Program-made: the position numbers and the translations under genes
Notes under the pieces: model-generated
The model's database searches: none
Seen by the model: only the letters and a program-made list of their open reading frames with translations
What the model was told of the DNA's origin: nothing
Part shown: piece by piece, positions 16,734 to 25,515 of the stretch
How positions within the stretch are numbered: the first letter of the stretch is position 1
Layout: the number at the start of each line of letters is the position of its first letter
NCBI RefSeq assembly: GCF_021655115.1
Contig: NZ_PPXY01000029.1
Span: 1-48,651, forward strand
Length of the DNA stretch: 48,651 bases
Direction of reading: 5' to 3'
From: Clostridium sp. Cult3
GTDB lineage: Bacteria; Bacillota; Clostridia; Tissierellales; Tepidimicrobiaceae

Positions 16734-17330
16734 CTATTCAGCTTCTAATATGGCCTTTTTTATCCTATTGTAATTTCTTACATTTCCCACTTTTATCTTA
16801 TCCTTAATTACAAAGGTAGGTACTTCTTCTATGTTGTGTATAGTGCCTAATTGCTTAGCCCTTTTAATATTATCATCAAATTTTCCTAGATCTATTAACT
16901 TATTCATTTCATTTACGGCTAATCCTGCATTTTGGGCTATTTGATTTAAAACTTCTTCCTCGCCTACATTATTTACATCTAAAAATATAGCTTTAAATAT
17001 TTCCTTTGAAAATTCATCGTATTTCCCTACGGTTTTAGCATACTCACCAGCCAATAGGGCCCTCTTGGTGTTTACAATTATATCCACATCTCCATATTGA
17101 ATTTCATAGGGTTTGCCTATTCTATTTAACATTAAGAACATCTTATCTACTTGTTCTTTTGGAAAGTTCTTGTATAGAGTTTCGCCTTCTATGGGAACGT
17201 CAGGATGTATTTCGTAGGGTATCCATTCCACATCCAAGGGGATGCCTTCTTCTTTAAGCTTATCCACTATTCCTGTAGCTATATAGCAAAAAGGACAACC
17301 AAAATCTGAAAATACTTTTACATTTATCAT
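16734..17330 (-). CDS. DsbA-family (FrnE-like) thiol oxidoreductase, paralogue 2
   Basis: This 198-aa protein has the same length and layout as the one at 10844-11440: CPFC at residues 12-15, EWIPYEIHPDVPIEG, ALLAGEYAKTVGKYDEFSK, and a cis-proline in EEVPTFVIKDK. There is no signal peptide. ATG 17330 follows AGGAGGC. Shared blocks between the two paralogues indicate an older duplication; they flank the pcp and molybdenum genes on the same strand. The substrate is unknown. Confidence 0.87.
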   Translation of the reverse strand: MINVKVFSDFGCPFCYIATGIVDKLKEEGIPLDVEWIPYEIHPDVPIEGETLYKNFPKEQVDKMFLMLNRIGKPYEIQYGDVDIIVNTKRALLAGEYAKTVGKYDEFSKEIFKAIFLDVNNVGEEEVLNQIAQNAGLAVNEMNKLIDLGKFDDNIKRAKQLGTIHNIEEVPTFVIKDKIKVGNVRNYNRIKKAILEAE

Positions 17331-17481
17331 TTTTTGCCTCCTATATAAAATCTAATTATTTTCATGCATATGTATATATACCCCAATTAATCCATTTAAA
17401 CAGATCTACAAGATAGGCCAATAATCAGTATGAAATTATAGTATAATGTATTCAGTTATTTAATTAGAGGGGAGGATTTTA

Positions 17482-19110
17482 ATGGATTTGCTTTTAGTAA
17501 ATGGGGTCATAGCAACTCAGGATGAAAAGGATTCCTTTGTTGAAGCTTTAGCAATTAAAGATGATAAAATTGCTAAAGTTGGTACTACAGCTGAGATATT
17601 GGATTTAAAAAAAGAGGGGACAGAGATAATAGATTTAGGAGGGAAGCTAGTACTACCAGGATTTAACGATAGCCATATGCATCTATTGAATTATGGAAAC
17701 TTCCTTAAGAATATAGATTTAACTGGTACCACATCTTTAGATGAAATAATACAAAAGGTGAAAAGCATACTAGATAAAAATAGTTTAAAAAAGGATCAAT
17801 GGATAAAGGGAAGGGGTTGGAATGACGATTATTTTCAAGGAGACAATCGATTTCCAAATAGATATGATTTAGATAAAATATCTACCGAGTATCCGATTAT
17901 TTTAACTAGGGCTTGTGGTCATATAGCTATTACAAATAGTAAAGCATTGGAATTAGCCTATATAACCAAGGATACAAAACAGCCAGTAGGTGGAGAATTC
18001 GACATAGATGAAAATGGTGAACCCTTAGGGATATTTAGAGAAAATGCTATCGAACTAATTAATAATGCAATACCAGAGCCCTCCGTTGAAGAGTTAAAGG
18101 ATATGCTTCTTGTAGCTATAAAAAAGGCCAATGCCTATGGTATTACTTCGGTACAAACTGATGATTTTGGGGTAATATCCTATGCTAATTACGAAAAGAT
18201 TATTACAGCTTATGAGGAATTAAAAGAAGAGGGAAAGCTAAGCCTAAGAGTATATGAACAATGTTTAGTTCAAGATTCAAGTAGACTAGAAGGATTTTTA
18301 GACAAAGGGTATAACACAGGATATGGAGATGAGTTTTTCAAAATTGGTCCACTTAAGCTGGTAGCAGATGGCTCTTTAGGGGCAAGAACAGCTGCTTTAA
18401 CTAGTCCTTATAAGGATGCACCCCATACATATGGAATACCAGTATTCAGTCAAGAAGGAATAGATCATCTAGTAGATATAGCTCATAGTAGGGGTATGCA
18501 AATAGCCATCCATGCCATTGGGGATAAGGCTATGTATATGGCTTTTGAATCCATAGAAAAGGCATTAAACAATAGCCCTAAGAATGATCATCGTCATGGA
18601 ATAGTGCATTGTCAAATAACTGATAGATATCTATTAAATAAGTTTAAAGAGCTAGATATGACAGCTTACATACAACCAATATTTTTGGACTATGACTGGC
18701 AGATAGCTGAATCTAGGGTAGGTCCTGAACTGATAAAGACCAGTTATAATTGGAAAACCTTAGTAGATGGTAAGGTTAACATAGCTTGTGGTTCTGATTG
18801 CCCTGTGGAAGATTTAAATGTTTTGAAGGGAATATATGAAGCTGTGACAAGAAAGGACCTAAAAGGGAAACCGGACGGAGGTTGGATGCCAGAGCAAAGG
18901 CTAACTGTTCAAGAAGCAGTGCATGGTTATACTGTTGGAGGTGCTTATACTTCCTTTGAAGAAGATATAAAGGGTACTATAGAAGAAGGAAAATTAGCTG
19001 ATATAGTAGTATTATCTAGAAACATATATGAAATACCTGAGGATGAGATAAAAGATGCAAAGGTAAAGATGACTATTTTAGATGGACAGATAGTATATAG
19101 AGATGAATAG
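17482..19110 (+). CDS. YtcJ-like metal-dependent amidohydrolase
   Basis: This 542-aa amidohydrolase-3 family protein begins with a beta-sandwich (LLLVNGVIATQDE) and then a TIM barrel with the metal motif in GFNDSHMHL. IHAIGD, GIVHCQIT and GSDCPVEDLNVLKG supply further ligand positions, and the C-terminal GTIEEGKLADIVVLS closes the sandwich. Members hydrolyse amides, carbamates or formamides. The RBS is GGGGAGG before ATG 17482. It is an isolated gene between terminators; the substrate is unknown. Confidence 0.87.
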   Translation: MDLLLVNGVIATQDEKDSFVEALAIKDDKIAKVGTTAEILDLKKEGTEIIDLGGKLVLPGFNDSHMHLLNYGNFLKNIDLTGTTSLDEIIQKVKSILDKNSLKKDQWIKGRGWNDDYFQGDNRFPNRYDLDKISTEYPIILTRACGHIAITNSKALELAYITKDTKQPVGGEFDIDENGEPLGIFRENAIELINNAIPEPSVEELKDMLLVAIKKANAYGITSVQTDDFGVISYANYEKIITAYEELKEEGKLSLRVYEQCLVQDSSRLEGFLDKGYNTGYGDEFFKIGPLKLVADGSLGARTAALTSPYKDAPHTYGIPVFSQEGIDHLVDIAHSRGMQIAIHAIGDKAMYMAFESIEKALNNSPKNDHRHGIVHCQITDRYLLNKFKELDMTAYIQPIFLDYDWQIAESRVGPELIKTSYNWKTLVDGKVNIACGSDCPVEDLNVLKGIYEAVTRKDLKGKPDGGWMPEQRLTVQEAVHGYTVGGAYTSFEEDIKGTIEEGKLADIVVLSRNIYEIPEDEIKDAKVKMTILDGQIVYRDE

Positions 19111-19112
19111 AT

Positions 19113-19149
19113 AAACAAAGCCCTAAACTGTAAAGTTAGGGCTTTGTTT
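19113..19149. terminator. Bidirectional terminator between amidohydrolase and PHP genes
   Basis: A perfect 14-bp stem AAACAAAGCCCTAA/TTAGGGCTTTGTTT (19113-19126 with 19136-19149) touches the stop codon of the minus-strand PHP gene. Confidence 0.88.
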
Positions 19150-19826
19150 TATCTATATTTGGCATCCACGGCCTCTTTAGTTGGTAAAATGGTTTCATAG
19201 CAATAATCAAAGTCTACATACCTTCCATCTTTTCTCATAACAGGGTGAAAATCTTTTGATTTGATGGCTTCTATAAAATCCTTGTGATCCCTTATGGTAT
19301 TATAAAACTTAGTTGCATACATGCCAATTCTGTCAATGACATGAGCATCACTAGCTCCTAAGGATGGCAATCCCAATTCTGTAGCTGTAGCATATGCATA
19401 TAGGTTGTGGTAGGTATAGGTGCTGCCATTAAAGGATTCCACTCCGGACAATAAATGACCTACCTCGTGTAAATGATTCTCCAAACCTCTATTATTATTT
19501 CTAAATGGATGGGCAGCTATGGCTACACCATTGTGTTTTCTTACCAAGTCCAATAACTCTTCAGCATGGAGCATTTCTTTAGGAATATCCTTCAATCCAA
19601 ATACTAGAATATCTCCTTGATAGGTTAGTACCTCTGTTCCTACTATTACAAGTACTCCATTTATCTTTGCAGAATCTCCTATATCTTTTCTTAGGTAGTT
19701 GTTGTCGTGATTGGTTATACATATAGCATCTAGTTCTGTAATCTTGGCCATGTCAATAGCTTTTTCTAGGTCAATAAAGCTATCAGGTGAATACTTATTC
19801 TCATGTATATGGGTGTCAATTATCAT
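19149..19826 (-). CDS. PHP-domain metal-dependent phosphoesterase
   Basis: This 225-aa protein has the PHP fold. Motif I is DTHIHENKYSPDS, motif II has CITNHDNN, then AAHPFR, and the late GASDAH carries the last ligands. This matches the TrpH/YciV-like PHP group (5'-3' nucleases or nucleotide phosphatases) and related histidinol-phosphatase types. ATG 19826 follows GGAGGAA. The 'PHP domain protein' call is solid; the activity cannot be told from sequence. Confidence 0.85.
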   Translation of the reverse strand: MIIDTHIHENKYSPDSFIDLEKAIDMAKITELDAICITNHDNNYLRKDIGDSAKINGVLVIVGTEVLTYQGDILVFGLKDIPKEMLHAEELLDLVRKHNGVAIAAHPFRNNNRGLENHLHEVGHLLSGVESFNGSTYTYHNLYAYATATELGLPSLGASDAHVIDRIGMYATKFYNTIRDHKDFIEAIKSKDFHPVMRKDGRYVDFDYCYETILPTKEAVDAKYR

Positions 19827-20015
19827 ATTTATTCCTCCATTATCAATACTATATTAATAATAACACAATTATTTTTGTATAGGGATGATATAGATAAATA
19901 CAATAGTAAACATAGTTGTTATAAAAAGTACTAATAGATAATAATTCATATATATATATTGGGGTAAGTGAAAGGGTTTATTAAGAATTTCTTTAATAGA
20001 TAAATATTAATTAAT

Positions 20016-20105
20016 TTGGGAGAACATACTGAAGAGATCCTAAAAGAATTGCTAGATTATGGAAAAGATCAGATTGAAGAATTAAAAAAAGAAAATATTT
20101 TTTAA
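20016..20105 (+). pseudogene. Relic of a CaiB/BaiF (family III) CoA-transferase C-terminus
   Basis: Bases 20016-20105 encode LGEHTEEILKELLDYG and then 13 residues to a stop. This matches the very C-terminal tail of family III CoA-transferases, which end with LGEHTEEIL-K-LGYS-EEI-ELKKE. The frame is closed by a stop at 20001, and there is no Shine-Dalgarno or start codon. The rest of the ~400-aa protein is absent. The gene's own terminator survives right after it. The upstream 160 bp is featureless AT-rich DNA. It is a deletion remnant, not a working gene. Confidence 0.75.
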
Positions 20106-20133
20106 AACTTTAGGCTTTTAAGCCTAAAGTTTT
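20104..20133 (+). terminator. Terminator left behind the CoA-transferase relic
   Basis: A perfect 12-bp stem AAAACTTTAGGC/GCCTAAAGTTTT (20104-20115 with 20122-20133) starts at the relic's stop codon and has a short T tail. Confidence 0.75.
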
Positions 20134-20195
20134 ATTTGTACATAGTATAATGGATATTGTTAGTAGATAATACTTAATAGTGGAGGTGGATAGAA

Positions 20196-21131
20196 TTGAA
20201 GAAGGTCGTAGTTGCATTAGGTGGCAATGCTTTACAAGATGGAAATAAAGGGGCTACTGCTGATGCTCAATTAAGAGTAGTAAGAAAAACTGTTGAACAT
20301 TTGGTGGATATAGTGGAAGAAGAGCATATTTTAACTATAACCCATGGCAATGGTCCTCAGGTAGGTAGAATAGTTATTCAAAATGAGATAGCAAGCGAGA
20401 TTACTCCAGCTATGCCATTTGATGTATGTGGAGCCATGAGCCAAGGGATGATTGGATATCATATGCAGCAGGCTTTAGGAGATGAACTTAGAAAAAGAAA
20501 AATAGATAAACCAGTGGCGACAGTAGTAACTCAAGTAGTAGTAGACAAAGAGGATATAGCTTTTAGTAAACCCACTAAACCTATAGGACCCTTTTATTCA
20601 GAGGAAGAATCAAATAAATTAATAGATGAAAAAGGGTATGACATGATAGAAGATTCAGGTAGGGGATATAGACGGGTAGTAGCGTCACCAGAACCTAAGA
20701 GAATAGTTGAAATTGAAACTATAAGGACTTTAATAGACAATGATAATATTGTGATAACCGTTGGTGGTGGCGGAGTACCTGTTATAGAAGATGAGAACAG
20801 GCTTAAAGGTATTGCAGCAGTAATTGATAAAGACTTAGCTTCCCAACGACTAGCAGAGGATATAGATGCAGATACTTTAGTAATGTTAACAGCAGTAGAT
20901 AAGGTAGCTATTAACTTTGGAAAGCCTAACCAAAAGAATTTGAGTAGAGTAAAGGCTGAAGATATGAAAAAGTATGTAGCAGAAGGTCATTTTGCGCCTG
21001 GAAGTATGTTACCTAAAGTATTAGCAGGGATTAGATTTGTACAATCAAAACCTGGAAGAAAGGCTATAATTACATCCTTAGACAAAGCTAAGGATGCGTT
21101 AAAGGGTCTAGAAGGTACCATTGTTGAGTAG
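20196..21131 (+). CDS. arcC: Carbamate kinase
   Basis: This 311-aa amino-acid-kinase-fold enzyme interconverts carbamoyl phosphate + ADP and carbamate + ATP, making ATP at the end of arginine, agmatine or purine/allantoin breakdown. The N-terminal VVVALGGNALQ and the THGNGPQVG, VVASPEPKRIVE and ITVGGGGVPVI motifs are diagnostic. TTG 20196 is the start, with GGAGG (20182-20186) 9 nt upstream. No carbamoyltransferase or deiminase is adjacent; the neighbours on both sides are broken genes, so its partner is elsewhere or lost. It could supply ATP from carbamoyl phosphate of purine origin; that is inference. Confidence 0.95.
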   Translation: MKKVVVALGGNALQDGNKGATADAQLRVVRKTVEHLVDIVEEEHILTITHGNGPQVGRIVIQNEIASEITPAMPFDVCGAMSQGMIGYHMQQALGDELRKRKIDKPVATVVTQVVVDKEDIAFSKPTKPIGPFYSEEESNKLIDEKGYDMIEDSGRGYRRVVASPEPKRIVEIETIRTLIDNDNIVITVGGGGVPVIEDENRLKGIAAVIDKDLASQRLAEDIDADTLVMLTAVDKVAINFGKPNQKNLSRVKAEDMKKYVAEGHFAPGSMLPKVLAGIRFVQSKPGRKAIITSLDKAKDALKGLEGTIVE

Positions 21132-21146
21132 ATAATTATTAAGCTA

Positions 21147-21180
21147 AAAACCATATGGTAAAGTTTTACCATATGGTTTT
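21147..21180. terminator. Bidirectional terminator after arcC
   Basis: A near-perfect 16-bp palindromic stem AAAACCATATGGTAAA (21147-21162) pairs with 21165-21180, which ends in TTTT. It abuts the minus-strand amidase relic. Confidence 0.88.
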
Positions 21181-21181
21181 A

Positions 21182-21975
21182 TTATTTCATAATAGGTGGT
21201 TTGTGATACTTAGTTGCTTGTTCAAAAGCATATGCAATTTCTAGTAGAATTGGCTCGTTCCATTTTTTGCTTATAAATTCAATTCCTATAGGCACTCCTA
21301 TAGGTGCAGTGTTTGAAGGTTTAGTAAATCCTGCGGGAACTACGATCGATGGAAAACCTGTTACAGATCCTAAAACACCATTTCTATCAACCTGTGCTTC
21401 TCCGACTTTTACAACAGGGCGTTTTTGATGAGGATATACTATGGCATCTAAGTCATATTTAGCCATGATTTCCATTACCATATCTTGGGTTTCCAATCGT
21501 TTAATTAAACGTTTATTATATGTATTTGTGTTAATGTCAAGAGTTTGAGCATATTTGATGTTTTCTTCTATTCCGTCGTGGTAATTACCTGATTCTATTA
21601 TATCTTGAAGAGAATGTACTTTAGATTTATCTGCTAAACTTTTCAGATATCGGTTTAAATGTGTTTTAAGGTCATAAAGGTGTACGCTAACTTCTTCAAC
21701 GAGTTTATCTGAATTTATATTTTCTTCAATGTCTATTAGAGTGGCTCCATTTTCTTTTACTTTTTCAAGGCTGTTGAAAATAACGGTATTTACTTCTTTA
21801 TGGATATCCTCTGTTCCGAAAAAACTATGGAGAATTCCAATTCGTTTTCCCTGTAAACCATCTTGAATTAAATAAGAAGTGTAGGATTCAGGGATATGTC
21901 CAATAGACCAGGATGTTATCGTATGGAGTTAATAGTATCTGTACCTATGCCAATAATGCCAAAGTCGGCAGCTAT
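21182..21975 (-). pseudogene. Amidase (amidase signature family), broken relic
   Basis: The minus strand from 21915 down to 21182 reads in one frame as the C-terminal half of an amidase: SYLIQDGLQGKRIGI, then ESGNYHDGIEENIKYAQTL, ending with GSVTGFPSIVVPAGF and PIGVPIGIEFI. Just upstream, in another frame, GIGTDTINSIR is recognisable as the normal GIGTDTGGSIR block with two changes, followed by a stop (21916-21918). Another stop lies at 21976. The usual stretch between SIR and this half, and the whole N-terminal half with the catalytic lysine and GGSSGGS serine loop, are missing. The gene is therefore dead. An ORF starting at TTG 21496 is only the last part. Confidence 0.85.
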
Positions 21976-22068
21976 TTATACCACTATATTCAATGTAATT
22001 TATAACGAATAATGAGGGTAATTTTTTAATGAGTTTGTATAAACCTGATAAGTTAGTTATATTCATAA

Positions 22069-22088
22069 TCATTATCAATTGATAATGA
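22069..22088. promoter_or_regulatory. Palindromic operator upstream of the CDF exporter (Fur/Zur-like)
   Basis: A perfect 20-bp palindrome, TCATTATCAATTGATAATGA, recalls Fur-family boxes (GATAAT/ATTATC half-sites). Its core ATTATCAATT occurs again at 22151-22160, just downstream of a likely promoter, so the pair brackets the promoter. The regulator is not in the window; which Fur-type protein binds is unknown. Confidence 0.55.
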
Positions 22089-22108
22089 ATTCTATTTAGG
22101 GAAAATAG

Positions 22109-22137
22109 TGGATATTTTGATTAAATGGGTATATAAT
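22109..22137 (+). promoter_or_regulatory. Probable promoter of the CDF exporter gene
   Basis: TGGATA (22109-22114) and TATAAT (22132-22137) are 17 nt apart, between the two ATTATCAATT copies. A second TATAAT lies nearer the gene at about 22196. Confidence 0.45.
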
Positions 22138-22222
22138 AAAAGTCATACTTATTATCAATTAATAGAATTGTTATGATAATTGATTGGTTTTAAGCATATA
22201 ATATCGTCATGGAGGGAAAGGA

Positions 22223-23110
22223 ATGGGAGAGTATAGATTAGGGGTAAAAGCATCTTGGATTACCATATTAGCTAATATAATATTGTCTGCAATAAAAATT
22301 GTTGCTGGAATAATAGGTAAAAGTAGTGCTATGTTAGCAGATGGTATTCACACATTATCTGATGTACTGACAACCTTCGTTGTTTTAATGGGGCTAAAGA
22401 TATCTTCAAAGGAAGCTGACGAAAAACATCCCTATGGCCATGAAAAATATGAGCCGGTGTTTGCGAAGTTATTAAGTATATTATTAGGAGCTACAGGATT
22501 ATATATAGGCTACGAAGGTATAAAAGTATTGAGAAGTGGGGATATTCAAATTCCTGGGCGTGTTGCTTTAATAGCAGCAATAATATCTATTGCAACTAAA
22601 GAAGTTATGTATAGGTACACCATCAAGGTTGCTAGAAAGATAAAAAGCTTGTCTATGGAGGCAGATGCTTGGCATCATAGATCTGATGCTTTGTCGTCGG
22701 TAGGCACTTTTGTAGGGATTTTAGGAGCACGGTTGGGTTTAAAGATATTAGATCCTATTGCCGCTATTATAGTAAGCGTTTTTATTATTAAAGTTGGCAT
22801 AGACCTATACATTGAATCTGTTAGAGGACTGGTAGATGAGGCTGCAGATGATGAAACAATTTCCAAAATAGAAGAACTAATATATTCAGTGGAGGATGTG
22901 AAGGGAATTAAAAATTTAAAGACTCGAATCTTTGGAAACAAAATATATGTAGATATAGATATACAGGTTAAGGGAGATATTACGGTAACAGAAGGTCATG
23001 ATATTGCAGAAAAAGTACATGATCTAATAGAGGAAAATATTGAAGATGTAAAACATTGTATGGTTCATGTGGAGCCGGAATTGAACGATGAACAAAATAA
23101 TCAAGTATAG
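22223..23110 (+). CDS. CDF-family divalent cation efflux transporter
   Basis: This 295-aa cation diffusion facilitator has about six membrane helices and a cytoplasmic C-terminal domain. TM2 carries HTLSD and TM5 HHRSD, both HxxxD metal sites. HPYGHEKYEP is the conserved loop after TM2. The C-terminal VTEGHDIAEKVHDLIEENI and HCMVHVEP match the dimerisation domain. It exports Zn, Fe, Mn or similar ions in exchange for protons; the HxxxD pair in both helices leans to Zn/Fe. GGAGGG precedes ATG 22223. An upstream palindrome suggests metal-responsive control. Confidence 0.92.
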   Translation: MGEYRLGVKASWITILANIILSAIKIVAGIIGKSSAMLADGIHTLSDVLTTFVVLMGLKISSKEADEKHPYGHEKYEPVFAKLLSILLGATGLYIGYEGIKVLRSGDIQIPGRVALIAAIISIATKEVMYRYTIKVARKIKSLSMEADAWHHRSDALSSVGTFVGILGARLGLKILDPIAAIIVSVFIIKVGIDLYIESVRGLVDEAADDETISKIEELIYSVEDVKGIKNLKTRIFGNKIYVDIDIQVKGDITVTEGHDIAEKVHDLIEENIEDVKHCMVHVEPELNDEQNNQV

Positions 23111-23183
23111 GCAATAATTATTTTAAAATTTATTTGCTGGGTATACTTATATTAAACAAATTTAATCATAGGAGGTCGTTAGG

Positions 23184-23372
23184 ATGAAAGCTGTGGTTGA
23201 TAAGGACGCTTGTATAGGCTGTGGTCTATGTACTAGCATCTGTCCAGAAGTATTTAGTATGGATGATGATGGTCTAGCTGTAGCCATAGATGAAAAATTA
23301 GATGATAGTGTTATAGACTCAGCTAAAGAAGCTGAAGACTCTTGCCCAACAGATGCTATTACTGTAGAGTAG
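23184..23372 (+). CDS. Single-cluster 4Fe-4S ferredoxin
   Basis: This 62-aa ferredoxin has CIGCGLCTSIC then a C-terminal SCPTDAI: C-x2-C-x2-C ... CP ligates one 4Fe-4S cluster. The second half lacks the other motif, and the extra internal sequence (about residues 28-50) is acidic, as in Thermotoga/Desulfovibrio-type ferredoxins. It carries electrons in the cytoplasm for unspecified oxidoreductases. The RBS is AGGAGG before ATG 23184. It is monocistronic with its own terminator. Confidence 0.93.
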   Translation: MKAVVDKDACIGCGLCTSICPEVFSMDDDGLAVAIDEKLDDSVIDSAKEAEDSCPTDAITVE

Positions 23373-23377
23373 TAGAG

Positions 23378-23408
23378 AAGGCTATGCAAAATACTGCATA
23401 GCCTTTTT
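23378..23408 (+). terminator. Terminator of ferredoxin gene (copy 1 of a repeated terminator)
   Basis: An 11-bp stem AAGGCTATGCA/TGCATAGCCTT (23378-23388 with 23395-23405) is followed by T's. Bases 23379-23413 are identical to 29849-29883. Confidence 0.93.
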
Positions 23409-23547
23409 ATATTATAATGTTATTATATGAACATTCAATTATGGTCTATCGAATAAATTCGACATTATTTTTGTAATAAAGAAGGATTTTATGCTTGGAT
23501 AAAGAATACCATACAGTGGGATATTTTATAATTTGGAGGGATATTCT

Positions 23548-25515
23548 ATGGAGTTTAAAAGGATATTTTATTTATTATTAGTAGTAATAGTTATTAGTCC
23601 TATATATGTATTATCAGTTCCAATTGAAGATAAGGATATTATCGTTATAGGCGGTGATAGAAATCTTCCTCCCTATGAGTTTATAGACGAGGATGGGGAA
23701 TATAGAGGTTTTAATATAGATTTAATGAGAGCATTATCGATAGAAATAGGGAGGGAAATAAAGCTAATACCCATGGATTGGGTTGACGCTCATGTTGCTC
23801 TTCAAAATGGAGAAATTGATGCCATACAGGGTATGAATTTTAATGAAAACAGAAAGGAAATATATGATTTTTCTCAAGAGTATTTGAGAAATTCTTTGAT
23901 AACCTTTGTATTAAAAGATAATACATATATTTCAAATATTAAAGATTTAAAGGGTAGAAGAGTAGGGGTATTAAGAAATGATAGTTCACCTTATGCTTTG
24001 GCAGAAGTAGGAGAAATAGAATTGGTATTTTTTTCTGACTTAGATAAAGCTTTTGATGAAGTATTATTAGGTAAAATAGACGCAGTGGTTTGTAATAAAT
24101 TAACCGGTTTATATATTATACAGAAGAATAGGACTGTTGATAGGATAAAGATCGTTGGAGATGAGATCAACATTACCCCTTATGGTATGGCATTTAAAAA
24201 AGGTAACGAAGAATTGATAGAAACTTTTAATAAAGGATTGGACAAGCTTAAAAGAGATGGAACCTATAAGAAGATTATTGAAAAATGGTTTGGAAAAGAA
24301 ATTCAACCAGCTTGGAGAAAACTTAAGTATTCCCTCTATATTACATTATTTGTACTTTTCATAAGCCTGATAGCAACTTTAGTGTCTTTTAAATGGAATC
24401 AAGTTTTAAAAAGAGAGGTAGAAAAACAAACAACAGAACTAATCGAAAAACAAAGCTATATAGAGTTGCAAGATAAATTTAAAGAGCAAATATTGGATAA
24501 TTTAAACAATGGTATAATAACACTTGATGATAGCCTTAATATTACTTCCTTGAATAGATATAGTGAAGAAAAACTATTGTTACATAGAAATGAGGCCTTG
24601 GGAAATCATTTGGAAGATTTAAATTTAGATACATATTTTGATACAAATATTATTGAAAGTTGCTTACAAAAAGGCAAATATTATATTGACGTAGAAAAGG
24701 AAATTCTCTTTAAAGGTAGAAAGACTATTTTTTCCTATAGTTTATCCCCATTAACCAATGAACTAGGAATTCATGAAGGTGTCATTATATCTTTAAAAGA
24801 TGTGACCAATGAAAAACTATTGAAGCAAAAGTTAGCTGAGAAGGATAAGATGCAATCGTTAGGGCGGTTGGTTTTAGGTATTGCCCATGAGATACGAAAT
24901 CCTCTTACTTCTATAAAAACTTATGTAGAGCTATTACCAGAAAAATATGAAAGTGAAAAATTTAGAAGTAAAATATCTACTCAAGTTCCAGAGGAAATAA
25001 ATAGATTAAATGCGTTATTGACAGACCTCTTATCTTATGCAAAGCCAAGTACTATGTGTAAAGAGAAAATACTATTGGGTGATTTGTTGTTACAAACTGT
25101 AGAACTTTTTAATGCAGATATTAAGGAAGAAAATATAGATTTACAATTAAGTATAGAGGATAAAACCCCAATAACAATAGATAAATACCAGATTAAGCAA
25201 GTAATAATTAATCTAATATTAAATAGCATTGAGGCTGTTAATAATAACGGAGTAATAAGAGCCCAGGTTTATGAAGAGGAAGATATGGTGATTTTAATTA
25301 TTGAGGATAATGGTATTGGGATATCAGAGGAGAATTCAAAATATCTATTTGAGCCATTTTTTACTACAAAGACCACTGGAACTGGGTTGGGACTGGCTAT
25401 ATCCTATCAATATATAAAGGAGAATAAAGGTGATATACAGGTTAAAAGTGAAAAGGATAAGGGAACTGTATTTAAATTATCTTTTGAAAAACATGGAGGG
25501 AATCTAAATGTATAA
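23548..25515 (+). CDS. Histidine kinase with fused solute-binding sensor domain
   Basis: This ~655-aa membrane kinase has a signal/TM at the N-terminus. An extracellular bacterial periplasmic-binding domain (about residues 30-255; GGDRNLPPYEFI, GDGEYRGFNIDLM-like pattern) is followed by a TM near residue 270, a PAS-like segment, a DHp domain with LGIAHEIRNPLTS, and a HATPase (NLILNSIEAV, EDNGIGI, TGTGLGLAIS). It senses an extracellular small organic ligand and phosphorylates the next gene's product. ATG 23548 is chosen because TTG 23533 lies in its GGAGGG. The end overlaps the regulator by 8 nt. The ligand is probably the cargo of the TRAP transporter that follows. Confidence 0.9.
   Translation: MEFKRIFYLLLVVIVISPIYVLSVPIEDKDIIVIGGDRNLPPYEFIDEDGEYRGFNIDLMRALSIEIGREIKLIPMDWVDAHVALQNGEIDAIQGMNFNENRKEIYDFSQEYLRNSLITFVLKDNTYISNIKDLKGRRVGVLRNDSSPYALAEVGEIELVFFSDLDKAFDEVLLGKIDAVVCNKLTGLYIIQKNRTVDRIKIVGDEINITPYGMAFKKGNEELIETFNKGLDKLKRDGTYKKIIEKWFGKEIQPAWRKLKYSLYITLFVLFISLIATLVSFKWNQVLKREVEKQTTELIEKQSYIELQDKFKEQILDNLNNGIITLDDSLNITSLNRYSEEKLLLHRNEALGNHLEDLNLDTYFDTNIIESCLQKGKYYIDVEKEILFKGRKTIFSYSLSPLTNELGIHEGVIISLKDVTNEKLLKQKLAEKDKMQSLGRLVLGIAHEIRNPLTSIKTYVELLPEKYESEKFRSKISTQVPEEINRLNALLTDLLSYAKPSTMCKEKILLGDLLLQTVELFNADIKEENIDLQLSIEDKTPITIDKYQIKQVIINLILNSIEAVNNNGVIRAQVYEEEDMVILIIEDNGIGISEENSKYLFEPFFTTKTTGTGLGLAISYQYIKENKGDIQVKSEKDKGTVFKLSFEKHGGNLNV

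Noticed and set aside
19850-20015. Intergenic stretch before the CoA-transferase relic
   Set aside because: Looked for ORFs, RNA folds and repeats; only AT-rich sequence seen.
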